Source: an uncultured Eubacterium sp.
GTDB lineage: Bacteria; Bacillota; Clostridia; Eubacteriales; Eubacteriaceae
Direction of reading: 5' to 3'
NCBI GenBank assembly: GCA_902784045.1
Contig: CACZTE010000030.1
Span: forward strand, 1-9,980
DNA: 9,980 nt
Under the pieces are notes generated by a model. That model was given only the letters and a program-made list of their open reading frames with translations. It ran no database searches and was not told where the DNA came from. Each line of letters begins with the position of its first letter. Position 1 is the first letter of the stretch. This document shows, piece by piece, positions 1 through 6,476 of the stretch. A program made the position numbers and the translations under genes.

Positions 1-10
1 GTAATACATT

Positions 11-403
11 ATGGCAAAAGTACAATATTTTGGAACAGGAAGAAGAAAGACTTCCGTCGCCCGTGTGCGTTTACTCCCCGGCGATGGTAAATTTATCATT
101 AACGGCCGTGATATCGATGATTATTTCGGTCTTGAAACCCTTAAAATGGTTGCTCGTCAACCTTTAAATCTGACCAACACAATCGATAGTTTTGACGTCA
201 TCGTTAATGTTTACGGCGGCGGCACCACCGGTCAGGCTGGTGCTATTCGTCACGGTATTGCCCGCGCTCTTATCGAAGCGGATCCTAATCTGCGCCCCGA
301 ACTCAAACGCGCCGGTTATCTTACCCGTGACTCCCGTATGGTTGAACGTAAAAAATACGGTCTTAAAAAAGCCCGTCGCGCACCGCAGTTCAGCAAGCGT
401 TAA
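11..403 (+). CDS. rpsI: 30S ribosomal protein S9 (uS9)
   Basis: Small-subunit ribosomal protein whose C-terminal tail reaches toward the P-site tRNA. The 130-residue product has the usual family length and is complete. It shows the hallmark N-terminal GTGRRK motif (residues 8-13), the central GQAGAIRHGIARAL block (about 75-88), the TRDSRMVERKK segment (about 105-115) and the canonical terminal SKR. The start follows from alignment with the family N-terminus. Only ten bases precede it, so no ribosome binding site can be judged. In most bacteria rplM (L13) lies directly upstream and is co-transcribed; the TAA at 2-4 could be its stop, but that is inference. A strong terminator follows within 25 bases, so this is the end of that operon. 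Confidence 0.98.
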   Translation: MAKVQYFGTGRRKTSVARVRLLPGDGKFIINGRDIDDYFGLETLKMVARQPLNLTNTIDSFDVIVNVYGGGTTGQAGAIRHGIARALIEADPNLRPELKRAGYLTRDSRMVERKKYGLKKARRAPQFSKR

Positions 404-427
404 TACTATCTATTTCAAAAGACACAC

Positions 428-471
428 AAATCCCCGGGAATTGGTTATTTCTCGGGGATTTCTTTATTTTT
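428..471 (+). terminator. Intrinsic terminator of the rpsI operon
   Basis: A 13-bp stem (428-440 with 449-461, one G-U pair) encloses an 8-base loop. It is followed by a U-rich tail at 461-471. The hairpin begins 25 bases after the rpsI stop codon, where a ribosomal-protein operon terminator is expected. Confidence 0.92.
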
Positions 472-564
472 ATTATGTAACTCGGACGAATTCAGTTTTA
501 CTTGAAAAAATAATATAGGTGAACCAAATGTGAAGCCATAATAATGAAATAGGAAAAAATCAGC

Positions 565-594
565 TTGCGTGATACGTAAAAAGCATGATATGCT
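565..594. repeat. Two adjacent short palindromes, each centred on GAT
   Basis: TTGCGT-GAT-ACGTAA (565-579, one G-T pair) is followed two bases later by AGCAT-GAT-ATGCT (582-594). Their cores, GCGTGATACG and GCATGATATG, match at 8 of 10 positions and start 16 bp apart. They could be paired operator half-sites. The same DNA can also be read as a weak promoter: TTGCGT at 565-570, an 18-bp spacer, and TATGCT at 589-594 preceded by an extended TG. Function is unknown. Confidence 0.35.
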
Positions 595-630
595 AACATT
601 TATTAGGACGTTTATATATCCTATCGCATA

Positions 631-657
631 TGGTTTATCATCAATAGTGATGAACCA
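631..657. repeat. 27-base imperfect palindrome or RNA hairpin
   Basis: TGGTTTATCA (631-640) pairs with TGATGAACCA (648-657) over 10 bp with one G-U pair, across a 7-base loop. No U-tract follows directly (a T-run begins 14 bases later), so it is not a standard terminator. It may be a protein-binding palindrome or a structured leader element. Confidence 0.35.
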
Positions 658-791
658 CAAGATTAGGAGAATTTTTTAAAAATGATTTAATGGACGAATA
701 TATTTTGTTTTAAATTAAGAGAAAAAACAACGACACATTATTTTCCAATGTGAAAAAGCATTATGACCAATCAAGTGGTTTGTCAAAGCTA

Positions 792-800
792 TGATATACT
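792..800 (+). promoter_or_regulatory. Extended -10 promoter for the HAD/DUF1638 unit
   Basis: TGATATACT at 792-800 fits the extended -10 form TGnTATAAT with TATACT as the hexamer. No good -35 lies 16-18 bp upstream, which extended -10 promoters can tolerate. Transcription would start near 806-808, leaving a leader of about 40 bases before the ATG at 848. This position argues against the in-frame ATG at 791 as the translation start. Confidence 0.5.
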
Positions 801-847
801 TATATCGTTTATTGTTGGATAACTATGAACTTGAAACTGGGGGTAAA

Positions 848-1468
848 ATGAACGTATACGATTTTGATCAAACAATTTATCAAAACGACAGTTCTGTGGA
901 TTTTTACAAATACTGTTTGAGATGTTATCCGGAGATCGCGAGATTGTGGCCGAAGCAGATGGCTGCGTTCATCAAATATCAATCCGGCGAGCACAATAAC
1001 ACGCGAAAAACCGAGATGAAATCCGTGTTTTTTTCTTTTGTCAGTCTCATTGACGACATTGATGAAACAGTGCGCACCTTTTGGAATATCCACGAAAATG
1101 GAATCAAAAAATGGTATCTTGACCAACAACGGGAGGATGATCTGATTATCTCCGCGTCGCCGGTATTTTTGCTTCAGGACATATGCGGACGGCTCGGTAT
1201 TAAACATTTGATTGCCTCGGACGTCGATAAACACACCGGAAAATTTCAAAGACCCAATTGCCACGATTACGAAAAAGTCAAACTGATTGATCGATACGCC
1301 GATCGACACCAAATGGAAGCCTTTTATTCTGATTCCTATTCCGACTCACCTTTGGCAATTTTAGCCAAGGAGGCCTATATCGTCGAAGGAGACGAGATTA
1401 TGCCTTGGGACGAGAAAAAGGCCATTGAATTTTTTGTTAAACATCCTGTTTCGGAACTACAGGTGTAA
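848..1468 (+). CDS. HAD-superfamily phosphatase, subclass IB type
   Basis: Predicted Mg-dependent phosphomonoesterase with a phosphoserine-phosphatase-like fold; the substrate cannot be told from sequence. The 206-residue protein carries all HAD motifs: DFDQT with the nucleophile D5 and acid D7, a motif II serine in the SAS segment (S102/S104), a motif III lysine near 143-145, and the motif IV acids D162 and D166 in SDSYSD. Residues between about 15 and 90 form the helical cap expected for IB members. I chose the ATG at 848 over the in-frame ATG at 791: a GGGGG ribosome site (839-843) precedes it, the protein then begins directly with the strand leading to DFD, and the likely promoter overlaps 791. 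The stop lies two bases before the DUF1638 gene, so the two are almost certainly co-transcribed and translationally coupled. Confidence 0.85.
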   Translation: MNVYDFDQTIYQNDSSVDFYKYCLRCYPEIARLWPKQMAAFIKYQSGEHNNTRKTEMKSVFFSFVSLIDDIDETVRTFWNIHENGIKKWYLDQQREDDLIISASPVFLLQDICGRLGIKHLIASDVDKHTGKFQRPNCHDYEKVKLIDRYADRHQMEAFYSDSYSDSPLAILAKEAYIVEGDEIMPWDEKKAIEFFVKHPVSELQV

Positions 1469-1470
1469 GT

Positions 1471-2139
1471 ATGATGGAAAATACTGTTATTTTAGCTTGT
1501 TCTTCTTTCAGTCATTATATCCGCGCGGCGCAGGAAAAAGTAGGCACCCGCATTCCCGTCATTTGGTTAAATCAAGTGTATCATCGCGATCCCAAAGAAA
1601 TGCGCGAACACATCATTGAGGCGCTCGCTGAACTCAAACCCGATGTCCAAACTGTGTTGGTGTGCATGGGGTATTGCGGCGGCTCGTGGCGGGAAGTGAA
1701 AACGCCGGTTCGCATGGTTTTCCCCCGAGTGGATGACTGTGTGAGCTGCGCGCTTCACAGGCAGGGTTTGAAGGGCTATTCACTTAGAAAACCGGGGCAT
1801 TTATACGTCAAAAATGCCAATCCTAAAAATGAATCCTTTAAAGGAATTTTTGAACGTTTGTCATCGGGAGAAACTCCCGAAAAAATCAATCAACAGCGCG
1901 AAATCTGGCGCTCGATGTTTCAATCGATTGATATTATTGATACCGGCGTTTTCGATATTCGCAATCCTGAATATATTAGACCGGTTTGTGAAGACGCGGC
2001 ATTTTTAGATGCTAAAGTTGATGTGGTGCCTGGAAGCAATATCATTGTCGAAAAACTCATTTCGGGAAATTGGGATGAGTCATTTGTCATTTTCGCTCCG
2101 GGCGAGATAATTACCGAAGAAAGACTCAAAAACGGGTAA
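1471..2139 (+). CDS. DUF1638 family protein
   Basis: A 222-residue soluble protein that I assign to DUF1638 from its pattern; I cannot run a profile search here. Signature features are the N-terminal ILAC (C10), the GYCGG block (residues 67-71, C69), the PRVDDC block (85-90, C90) and a following PGHLY segment matching the family's PGTYW position. C65 and C93 are extra cysteines close to the conserved ones. Conserved Cys/His/Asp of this kind suggest metal or cofactor binding, but no function is established that I know of. In some anaerobes and methanogens DUF1638 genes occur near corrinoid methyltransferase genes (from memory, unverified); none is seen here. SD AGGTG at 1461-1465 overlaps the end of the HAD gene. 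An alternative start is the second Met. Confidence 0.8.
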   Translation: MMENTVILACSSFSHYIRAAQEKVGTRIPVIWLNQVYHRDPKEMREHIIEALAELKPDVQTVLVCMGYCGGSWREVKTPVRMVFPRVDDCVSCALHRQGLKGYSLRKPGHLYVKNANPKNESFKGIFERLSSGETPEKINQQREIWRSMFQSIDIIDTGVFDIRNPEYIRPVCEDAAFLDAKVDVVPGSNIIVEKLISGNWDESFVIFAPGEIITEERLKNG

Positions 2140-2148
2140 GCATCTCAC

Positions 2149-2183
2149 GGATATAAAAGCTTTTAATAATGGGATATAAAAGC
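2149..2183. repeat. 12-bp direct repeat, two copies
   Basis: GGATATAAAAGC occurs at 2149-2160 and again at 2172-2183, a 23-bp period (about two helical turns), starting ten bases after the DUF1638 stop. The first copy is followed by TTTT, making AAAAGCTTTT (2155-2164). This could be a regulator's tandem site or a duplication scar. A second short repeat, CTGTATTT, lies at 2242-2249 and 2254-2261. Confidence 0.6.
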
Positions 2184-2270
2184 AATAGAAATAATGCTGC
2201 AGATTGAATCAATATTATAATTTGGATAAGACCGGATAGATCTGTATTTTGGGCTGTATTTGATTTTGAA

Positions 2271-2323
2271 AATTGAAAATAATTGAAAAAAGTCTTGTGA
2301 TTATGTAAAGAATGATGTAGAAT
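2271..2323 (+). promoter_or_regulatory. typA promoter with phased A-tracts upstream
   Basis: TTGTGA (2295-2300) is separated by exactly 17 bp from TAGAAT (2318-2323), a good sigma-A match. Directly upstream AATTGAAAA is repeated with a 10-bp period (2271-2279, 2281-2289), as expected of an UP element or a bent A-tract. The predicted start is near 2330, giving a leader of about 65 bases before the typA ATG. Confidence 0.65.
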
Positions 2324-2343
2324 AAACTTGTTACAACCACTGT

Positions 2344-2367
2344 ATCGGGGAGTTTCCCCGATTTTTT
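2344..2367 (+). terminator. Terminator-like hairpin in the typA leader
   Basis: ATCGGGGA (2344-2351) pairs with TCCCCGAT (2355-2362) around a 3-base loop, followed by six T (2362-2367). By itself it is a standard intrinsic terminator. It lies about 205 bases after the DUF1638 stop and could end that transcript, yet it also lies downstream of the predicted typA promoter. It would therefore act as a partial terminator or attenuator for typA unless the promoter call is wrong. Confidence 0.75.
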
Positions 2368-2395
2368 ATTGAAATCTCAAATTAAAGGCAGGCAA

Positions 2396-4213
2396 ATGAA
2401 AGAAGAACAACCGATTATCAATATAGCCGTCATCGCCCATGTCGATGCCGGCAAATCCACTTTGGTCGACGCGTTTTTGGCGCAGAGCGGGGTATTCCGT
2501 GAAAATCAACAAGTTGTCGACTGTATTATGGACAGCAATGATTTGGAACGTGAACGGGGTATTACCATTTATTCAAAAAACTGTTCTATTATGCACAATG
2601 ATATAAAAATCAACATTGTCGACACACCGGGACATGCCGATTTTTCATCGGAAGTCGAACGAATTTTAAGAACTGTGGACACCGTAATCCTATTGGTGGA
2701 TTCCAGTGAAGGTCCGATGCCCCAAACGCGTTTCGTTTTGAAAAAATCACTGGAACAGGGACTTCGTCCTATTCTGTTTATCAACAAGATTGATAAAAAA
2801 GACCAACGGGCCGAAGAAGTTGTCGATGAGGTATTTGATCTTTTTGTGGAACTCAACGCCAATGATGAACAATTGGACTTTCCCATCCTCTACGGTGTGG
2901 CCAAAGAAGGCATTGCAAAATATGAATTGGATGATGAAAGCACTGATTTGACCCCGCTGTTTGACACGATTATCAAGCACGTTGGCACCCCTGAAGACAA
3001 AAGCCTTGAGCCACTGAAAATGCAGATTTCCACACTGGCCTACGACGATTATATCGGACGACTCGGCATCGGCCGCGTTTCCGAAGGAACCATTCACGGC
3101 GGTGATAAGCTGGAAGTGGCCAAACGCGACGGCTCCTTTGAAAAAGTCAAAATCGGTCAGGTTTTTGTTTACCGCGGTCTTTCTCGGGTGGAAGTGGCGG
3201 ATGCCAAAGCAGGCGACATTGCTGTTATTTCTGGAATTCCGGATATTTCCATTGGTGAAACCATCGGTGAAATCGATCAGGTGCAGCCGATGCCGATGAT
3301 TCCTATTGAAGAGCCGACCCTTTCCATGAATTTTTTGGTCAATACATCACCTTTCGCCGGAAAAGTCGGAAAATTCGTGACAACCCGCCATATTAAAGCG
3401 CGCCTTGAAAAAGAACTGGAAGTCAACGTAGGAATGACCGTCGAACCTTTGCCCGATACAACGGAAGGCTATAAAGTGTCCGGACGCGGCGAACTGCATT
3501 TGTCAATCCTCATTGAAAATATGCGTCGCGAAGGTTACGAACTCGCAGTTTCCAAACCGCAGGTCATTTTCCGCACCGATAAAACCGGTCATAAAGTGGA
3601 ACCGGTGGAAGAAGTGATCATTAACGTGCCCGATCAATATTCCGGAACGGTTATTTCCAAGCTTAATCTTCGCAAAGGTATGATGACGTCGATGAATACA
3701 GCTGACGGTTGGACTGATATGGCTTTTCGTGTTCCAACCCGCGGTCTTCTCGGTTATCAAAGTGAATTTATCAATGATACTCATGGAGAAGGTACCCTTG
3801 TGCGCCGGTTTGATTCTTTTGAACGCTATATGGGCGAAATTCCGGGCCGTACCAATGGTGTGTTGATTTCCGGTGTGGACGGAGAAACGATGGCCTATTC
3901 ACTTTTCAACCTTTCCGAGAGGGGAACTTTGATGGTTGAACCCGGTACACCGGTTTACGAAGGGATGATTATCGGAATTAATAATCGCAGTGATGATATG
4001 GTCGTCAATCCTATCAAAAATAAAAAGTTGACCAATACCCGCGCTTCCGGTTCCGATGAAGCCTTAAAGCTTGTCACGCCAAAAGTGTTTTCCCTTGAAG
4101 AAGCTCTTGAGTTTATTGAAGATGATGAACTCGTTGAAGTGACACCGACGGATATTCGCATCCGCAAAAAAATCTTGACTGATCTTGACCGCAGAAGACA
4201 AAGACGGCATTAA
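2396..4213 (+). CDS. typA: Translational GTPase TypA/BipA
   Basis: Ribosome-associated GTPase related to EF-G and LepA, needed for ribosome assembly and growth under stress such as cold. The 605-residue protein is full length. The G domain shows G1 AHVDAGKST (14-22), G2 RGITI (54-58), G3 DTPGH (76-80) and G4 NKID (130-133). EF-Tu-like domain 2, the EF-G-like domains and the TypA C-terminal domain follow, ending in the family-typical ELVEVTPTDIRIRKK segment. G1 reads HVDAGKS where E. coli BipA has HVDHGKT; YSKN replaces the usual AKN after G2. I believe such variants occur in other Firmicutes. I took the ATG at 2396 (weak AGGCAGG upstream); an in-frame TTG at 2369 would add nine residues but overlaps the U-tract of the leader hairpin. 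It is monocistronic by its flanking terminators. Confidence 0.96.
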   Translation: MKEEQPIINIAVIAHVDAGKSTLVDAFLAQSGVFRENQQVVDCIMDSNDLERERGITIYSKNCSIMHNDIKINIVDTPGHADFSSEVERILRTVDTVILLVDSSEGPMPQTRFVLKKSLEQGLRPILFINKIDKKDQRAEEVVDEVFDLFVELNANDEQLDFPILYGVAKEGIAKYELDDESTDLTPLFDTIIKHVGTPEDKSLEPLKMQISTLAYDDYIGRLGIGRVSEGTIHGGDKLEVAKRDGSFEKVKIGQVFVYRGLSRVEVADAKAGDIAVISGIPDISIGETIGEIDQVQPMPMIPIEEPTLSMNFLVNTSPFAGKVGKFVTTRHIKARLEKELEVNVGMTVEPLPDTTEGYKVSGRGELHLSILIENMRREGYELAVSKPQVIFRTDKTGHKVEPVEEVIINVPDQYSGTVISKLNLRKGMMTSMNTADGWTDMAFRVPTRGLLGYQSEFINDTHGEGTLVRRFDSFERYMGEIPGRTNGVLISGVDGETMAYSLFNLSERGTLMVEPGTPVYEGMIIGINNRSDDMVVNPIKNKKLTNTRASGSDEALKLVTPKVFSLEEALEFIEDDELVEVTPTDIRIRKKILTDLDRRRQRRH

Positions 4214-4220
4214 TCTATGA

Positions 4221-4251
4221 AAAGTCCGGCAAAAGCCGGGCTTTCTTTTTT
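4221..4251 (+). terminator. Intrinsic terminator after typA
   Basis: A 10-bp stem (4221-4230 with 4235-4244, one G-U pair) with an AAAA loop, followed by a run rich in T to 4251. It begins eight bases after the typA stop. Confidence 0.93.
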
Positions 4252-4264
4252 GGGAAGGCTGTAA

Positions 4265-4270
4265 TATAAT
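4265..4270 (+). promoter_or_regulatory. -10 element directly before the histidine phosphatase gene
   Basis: A perfect TATAAT at 4265-4270 ends only six bases before the ATG at 4277. The -35 position holds only TTTCTT (4242-4247), inside the U-tract of the typA terminator. If used, transcription would start at or within a base or two of the ATG, giving a leaderless mRNA. No SD sequence is present at a useful distance; GGGAAGG at 4252-4257 is about 20 bases away. Confidence 0.45.
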
Positions 4271-4276
4271 AAAATT

Positions 4277-4897
4277 ATGAAAATCATTTGTGTACGTCAT
4301 ACGGAAACCGAGGGAAATATCCGCGGCCATTATAACGGCATTTCCGAATCACCATATACAAAAAAGGGGCTTTTACAAAAAGCCGTCGTTGAAGATGAGA
4401 TTGTTCGCATCAGTGAGGATGAGCCCGTAGCCTGTGTGTATGCCAGTCCCATCTCTCGAGCGAGGTTAATCGGCGAGGTTGTGTCGAAGCGGCTCTCTGT
4501 GCCTTTTGAAACGAATGTAGCATTACAGGAATTTAATTTCGGAATCTTTGAAGGGTTGACTTATCGGGAAGCCGAAGCGAAATATCCTCAATTTTGGAAG
4601 GCTTGGATGGCCGATTATGATGGCTATGAGATTCCCGGGGGAGACAGTTTCAATGCGTATCACATGCGTGTTGCGGGATTTGTTAACACCCTCAAAGCGA
4701 AGCATGCCGATGATACGGTCATCATAGTTGCTCATGGCGGTGCGGTTTTGAGTACTCTGACGGTACTGCTTGGATTGCCTCCAGAAGAACGTTGGCATTT
4801 TAAGATTGATCTCGGTGCAATCGTAGTTGTCGATTGTCCCGAAGGGTTCGGCATTTTAAAACAACTATACGTACCTAAATACCCGAACAATATTTGA
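4277..4897 (+). CDS. Histidine phosphatase family protein (phosphoglycerate mutase-like)
   Basis: A 206-residue cytoplasmic enzyme of the histidine phosphatase superfamily, acting through a phosphohistidine intermediate. Catalytic residues are visible: R7-H8 in the VRHTET motif (RHTE instead of the common RHGE), R61 in SPISRAR, E85 in LQEFNFG and H153 in VAHGG. The FGIFEG block and the PGGDS segment (about 120-124) resemble the CobC/broad-specificity branch more than true 2,3-bisphosphoglycerate-dependent mutases. No cobalamin genes are nearby, so the substrate is open. The start at 4277 is the only reasonable Met, as it sits five residues before the catalytic RH. It lacks an SD site and may be leaderless. 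Its stop is 27 bases before phoH, suggesting co-transcription. Confidence 0.9.
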   Translation: MKIICVRHTETEGNIRGHYNGISESPYTKKGLLQKAVVEDEIVRISEDEPVACVYASPISRARLIGEVVSKRLSVPFETNVALQEFNFGIFEGLTYREAEAKYPQFWKAWMADYDGYEIPGGDSFNAYHMRVAGFVNTLKAKHADDTVIIVAHGGAVLSTLTVLLGLPPEERWHFKIDLGAIVVVDCPEGFGILKQLYVPKYPNNI

Positions 4898-4924
4898 TAA
4901 AATAATAATGATTCGGAAAGTGTT

Positions 4925-6031
4925 GTGACGGCAATCCGTCTGTCACGCTCATCCAATTCGCTGTTTGATAAAACATTGCGCATGACTAAATCCGGAAATA
5001 CGGATCGTAAGAAAGGTTTTGCTTATTTGAAAAACACGACAAAATATTTAAAAGTCACATCGGCAGAGACCGCAAGAAGAGTTTTCGGTCCATATGATGA
5101 GAATGTTAAACTGGTTGAATCGCGATTTGACTGCGATATCGGCTTACGAGATGAAGGCATCCGCCTTTTCGGCGATGAAGCGATGGTGGAGGCCACGGAA
5201 CATGTGCTCACTGCGATGATTAACCACGCATCCAAAGAAGGCGGCATTGATAAAGAAACAACCCGTTATTTAATAACGCTGGAGGAAAAAGGAATGGCAG
5301 ATCGTTTTGAGACGATTCAGGACGACATCATTTGTTTTACCACCCGGGGAAAGCCCATCAAAGCTAAAACAATGGGACAACATTGCTACATCGAATCTAT
5401 TCGCAAAAATGACATAGTTTTTGGCGTCGGTCCTGCCGGAACGGGAAAAACTTATCTCGCGATGGCAATGGCGATTACCGCTTTTAAAAATGGGGAAGTG
5501 GATCGCCTGATTTTAACGCGTCCCGCGGTGGAAGCCGGTGAAAAGCTAGGATTTCTACCCGGTGATTTACAGGATAAAGTCGACCCTTATTTACGGCCGC
5601 TGTATGACGCGCTGTTTGAAATCATGGGGCCTGAAGCCTTTGAACGCAATATGGAAAAGGGACTTATTGAAGTGGCGCCTTTGGCTTATATGCGCGGTAG
5701 AACGCTGGAAAATGCCTACATCATTCTGGATGAAGCTCAGAACACAACGCCAGAGCAAATGAAGATGTTTCTCACGCGTTTCGGATCAGGATCTAAGGTC
5801 ATTGTCACCGGGGATATCACCCAGATTGATTTACCGGACGGCAAGCGTTCGGGACTCAAAGAGGCTCAACGCATTTTACAGAAGATTAAAGGCATTGCTT
5901 TTATCACCTTCGATCAACACGATGTGGTCAGGCATCGTCTTGTTCAGATGATTATCGAAGCTTACGATAAAGATGACAAACGCCGAAAACGTAAGGAGAA
6001 ACCCAATGTTAAACGTGAATCTAAGCAATGA
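4925..6031 (+). CDS. phoH: PhoH family ATPase
   Basis: PhoH-like P-loop ATPase, usually linked to ybeY and RNA metabolism; the precise role is unclear. The 368-residue product has an N-terminal region (about 35-110) resembling the usual PhoH RNA-binding-like domain. Walker A is GPAGTGKT (169-176) and Walker B ends in LDEAQN (268-273), followed by VTGD and DLPDG segments typical of the family. The start is a GTG at 4925 with GGAAAG at 4915-4920 just upstream; the next option is an ATG at 4982 (residue 20), which has no SD. The N-terminal extension is therefore the least certain part. The C-terminus is Lys/Arg-rich and its last 26 bases overlap ybeY. Confidence 0.95.
   Translation: MTAIRLSRSSNSLFDKTLRMTKSGNTDRKKGFAYLKNTTKYLKVTSAETARRVFGPYDENVKLVESRFDCDIGLRDEGIRLFGDEAMVEATEHVLTAMINHASKEGGIDKETTRYLITLEEKGMADRFETIQDDIICFTTRGKPIKAKTMGQHCYIESIRKNDIVFGVGPAGTGKTYLAMAMAITAFKNGEVDRLILTRPAVEAGEKLGFLPGDLQDKVDPYLRPLYDALFEIMGPEAFERNMEKGLIEVAPLAYMRGRTLENAYIILDEAQNTTPEQMKMFLTRFGSGSKVIVTGDITQIDLPDGKRSGLKEAQRILQKIKGIAFITFDQHDVVRHRLVQMIIEAYDKDDKRRKRKEKPNVKRESKQ
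5993..5998 (+). promoter_or_regulatory. Ribosome binding site deciding the ybeY start
   Basis: AAGGAG lies inside the 3' end of phoH, seven bases before the ATG at 6006. It supports that start over the in-frame ATG at 5973, which would sit within phoH without an SD. Confidence 0.85.
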
Positions 6032-6476
6032 GACAGAACTGGTTTTGACTGACGAATTGCTTTCAAAAGTGAAAGTCTATATGGAAAAAACGTTGAATGC
6101 CGAAAATGTTGACTTTGAAAAACGTGATGTGGAAATTGATTATTCCTGGGTGACGCCAGAGACTATCCGGACATTAAACCGTGATTATCGTGATAACGAC
6201 AGCGAAACCGATGTGCTTTCGTTTCCCCAGTATAATCTGCCGGATGAAGCCGATTTTATCTTTAAACCATCCGACATGCCTTTGCTTTTGGGTGATGTGA
6301 TATTAAATCCCTTCCGCGCGGAGGAGCAGGGAGAAGCATATGGCACCGGGTTTGAACGCGAGATTTGTTATCTGACGGTGCATTCGGTGCTGCATTTGCT
6401 CGGATATGATCATATAGACCCCGAGGACAAAAAGATCATGAGAAGTCGGGAAAAACTGATTATGGGAGAAGAGTGA
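6006..6476 (+). CDS. ybeY: Endoribonuclease YbeY (rRNA maturation factor)
   Basis: Zinc-dependent single-strand endoribonuclease involved in 16S rRNA 3'-end maturation and ribosome quality control. The 156-residue protein has normal length. The zinc site H126-xxx-H130-xxxxx-H136 lies in VHSVLHLLGYDH, and the upstream TDVLSFP block (68-74), R62 and LLGD (94-97) are present. The start is set by AAGGAG at 5993-5998. It overlaps the end of phoH by 26 bases, a coupling seen in many bacteria. In B. subtilis the next genes are dgkA and cdd before era; here both are missing and a 159-base gap follows. Confidence 0.96.
   Translation: MLNVNLSNETELVLTDELLSKVKVYMEKTLNAENVDFEKRDVEIDYSWVTPETIRTLNRDYRDNDSETDVLSFPQYNLPDEADFIFKPSDMPLLLGDVILNPFRAEEQGEAYGTGFEREICYLTVHSVLHLLGYDHIDPEDKKIMRSREKLIMGEE

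Larger units (their letters stand above)
473..790. other. Gene-free AT-rich stretch with small palindromes
   Basis: No convincing gene is present on either strand; frames are broken by frequent stops. The stretch holds two short palindromes (565-594), a longer hairpin (631-657) and the approach to the promoter at 792. An SD-like AGGAG at 665-669 precedes an ATG at 682, but that frame stops after two codons. If the stop is ignored, the frame continues for about 20 codons to a TGA near 751. This may be decayed coding DNA or an untranslated leader. Nothing resembles a tRNA or a riboswitch class that I can recognise. Confidence 0.5.

Noticed and set aside
791..847. ATG at 791 as the start of the HAD protein
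   Set aside because: It would add 19 residues before the family N-terminus, has no SD, and overlaps the predicted -10 element; the ATG at 848 has GGGGG upstream.
809..1312. Long open frame on the minus strand opposite the HAD gene
   Set aside because: It mirrors a gene with complete HAD motifs, lacks a recognisable domain, and has no promoter or ribosome site of its own; it is a shadow frame.
2328..2336. TTGTTACAA in the typA leader and its reverse complement TTGTAACAA at 9439-9447, as a shared operator
   Set aside because: Both lie just after predicted start sites, which is curious, but nine AT-rich bases occurring twice in 10 kb are weak evidence.
2369..2395. TTG at 2369 as the typA start
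   Set aside because: It lies against the U-tract of the leader hairpin with no SD; the ATG at 2396 gives the usual TypA N-terminus.
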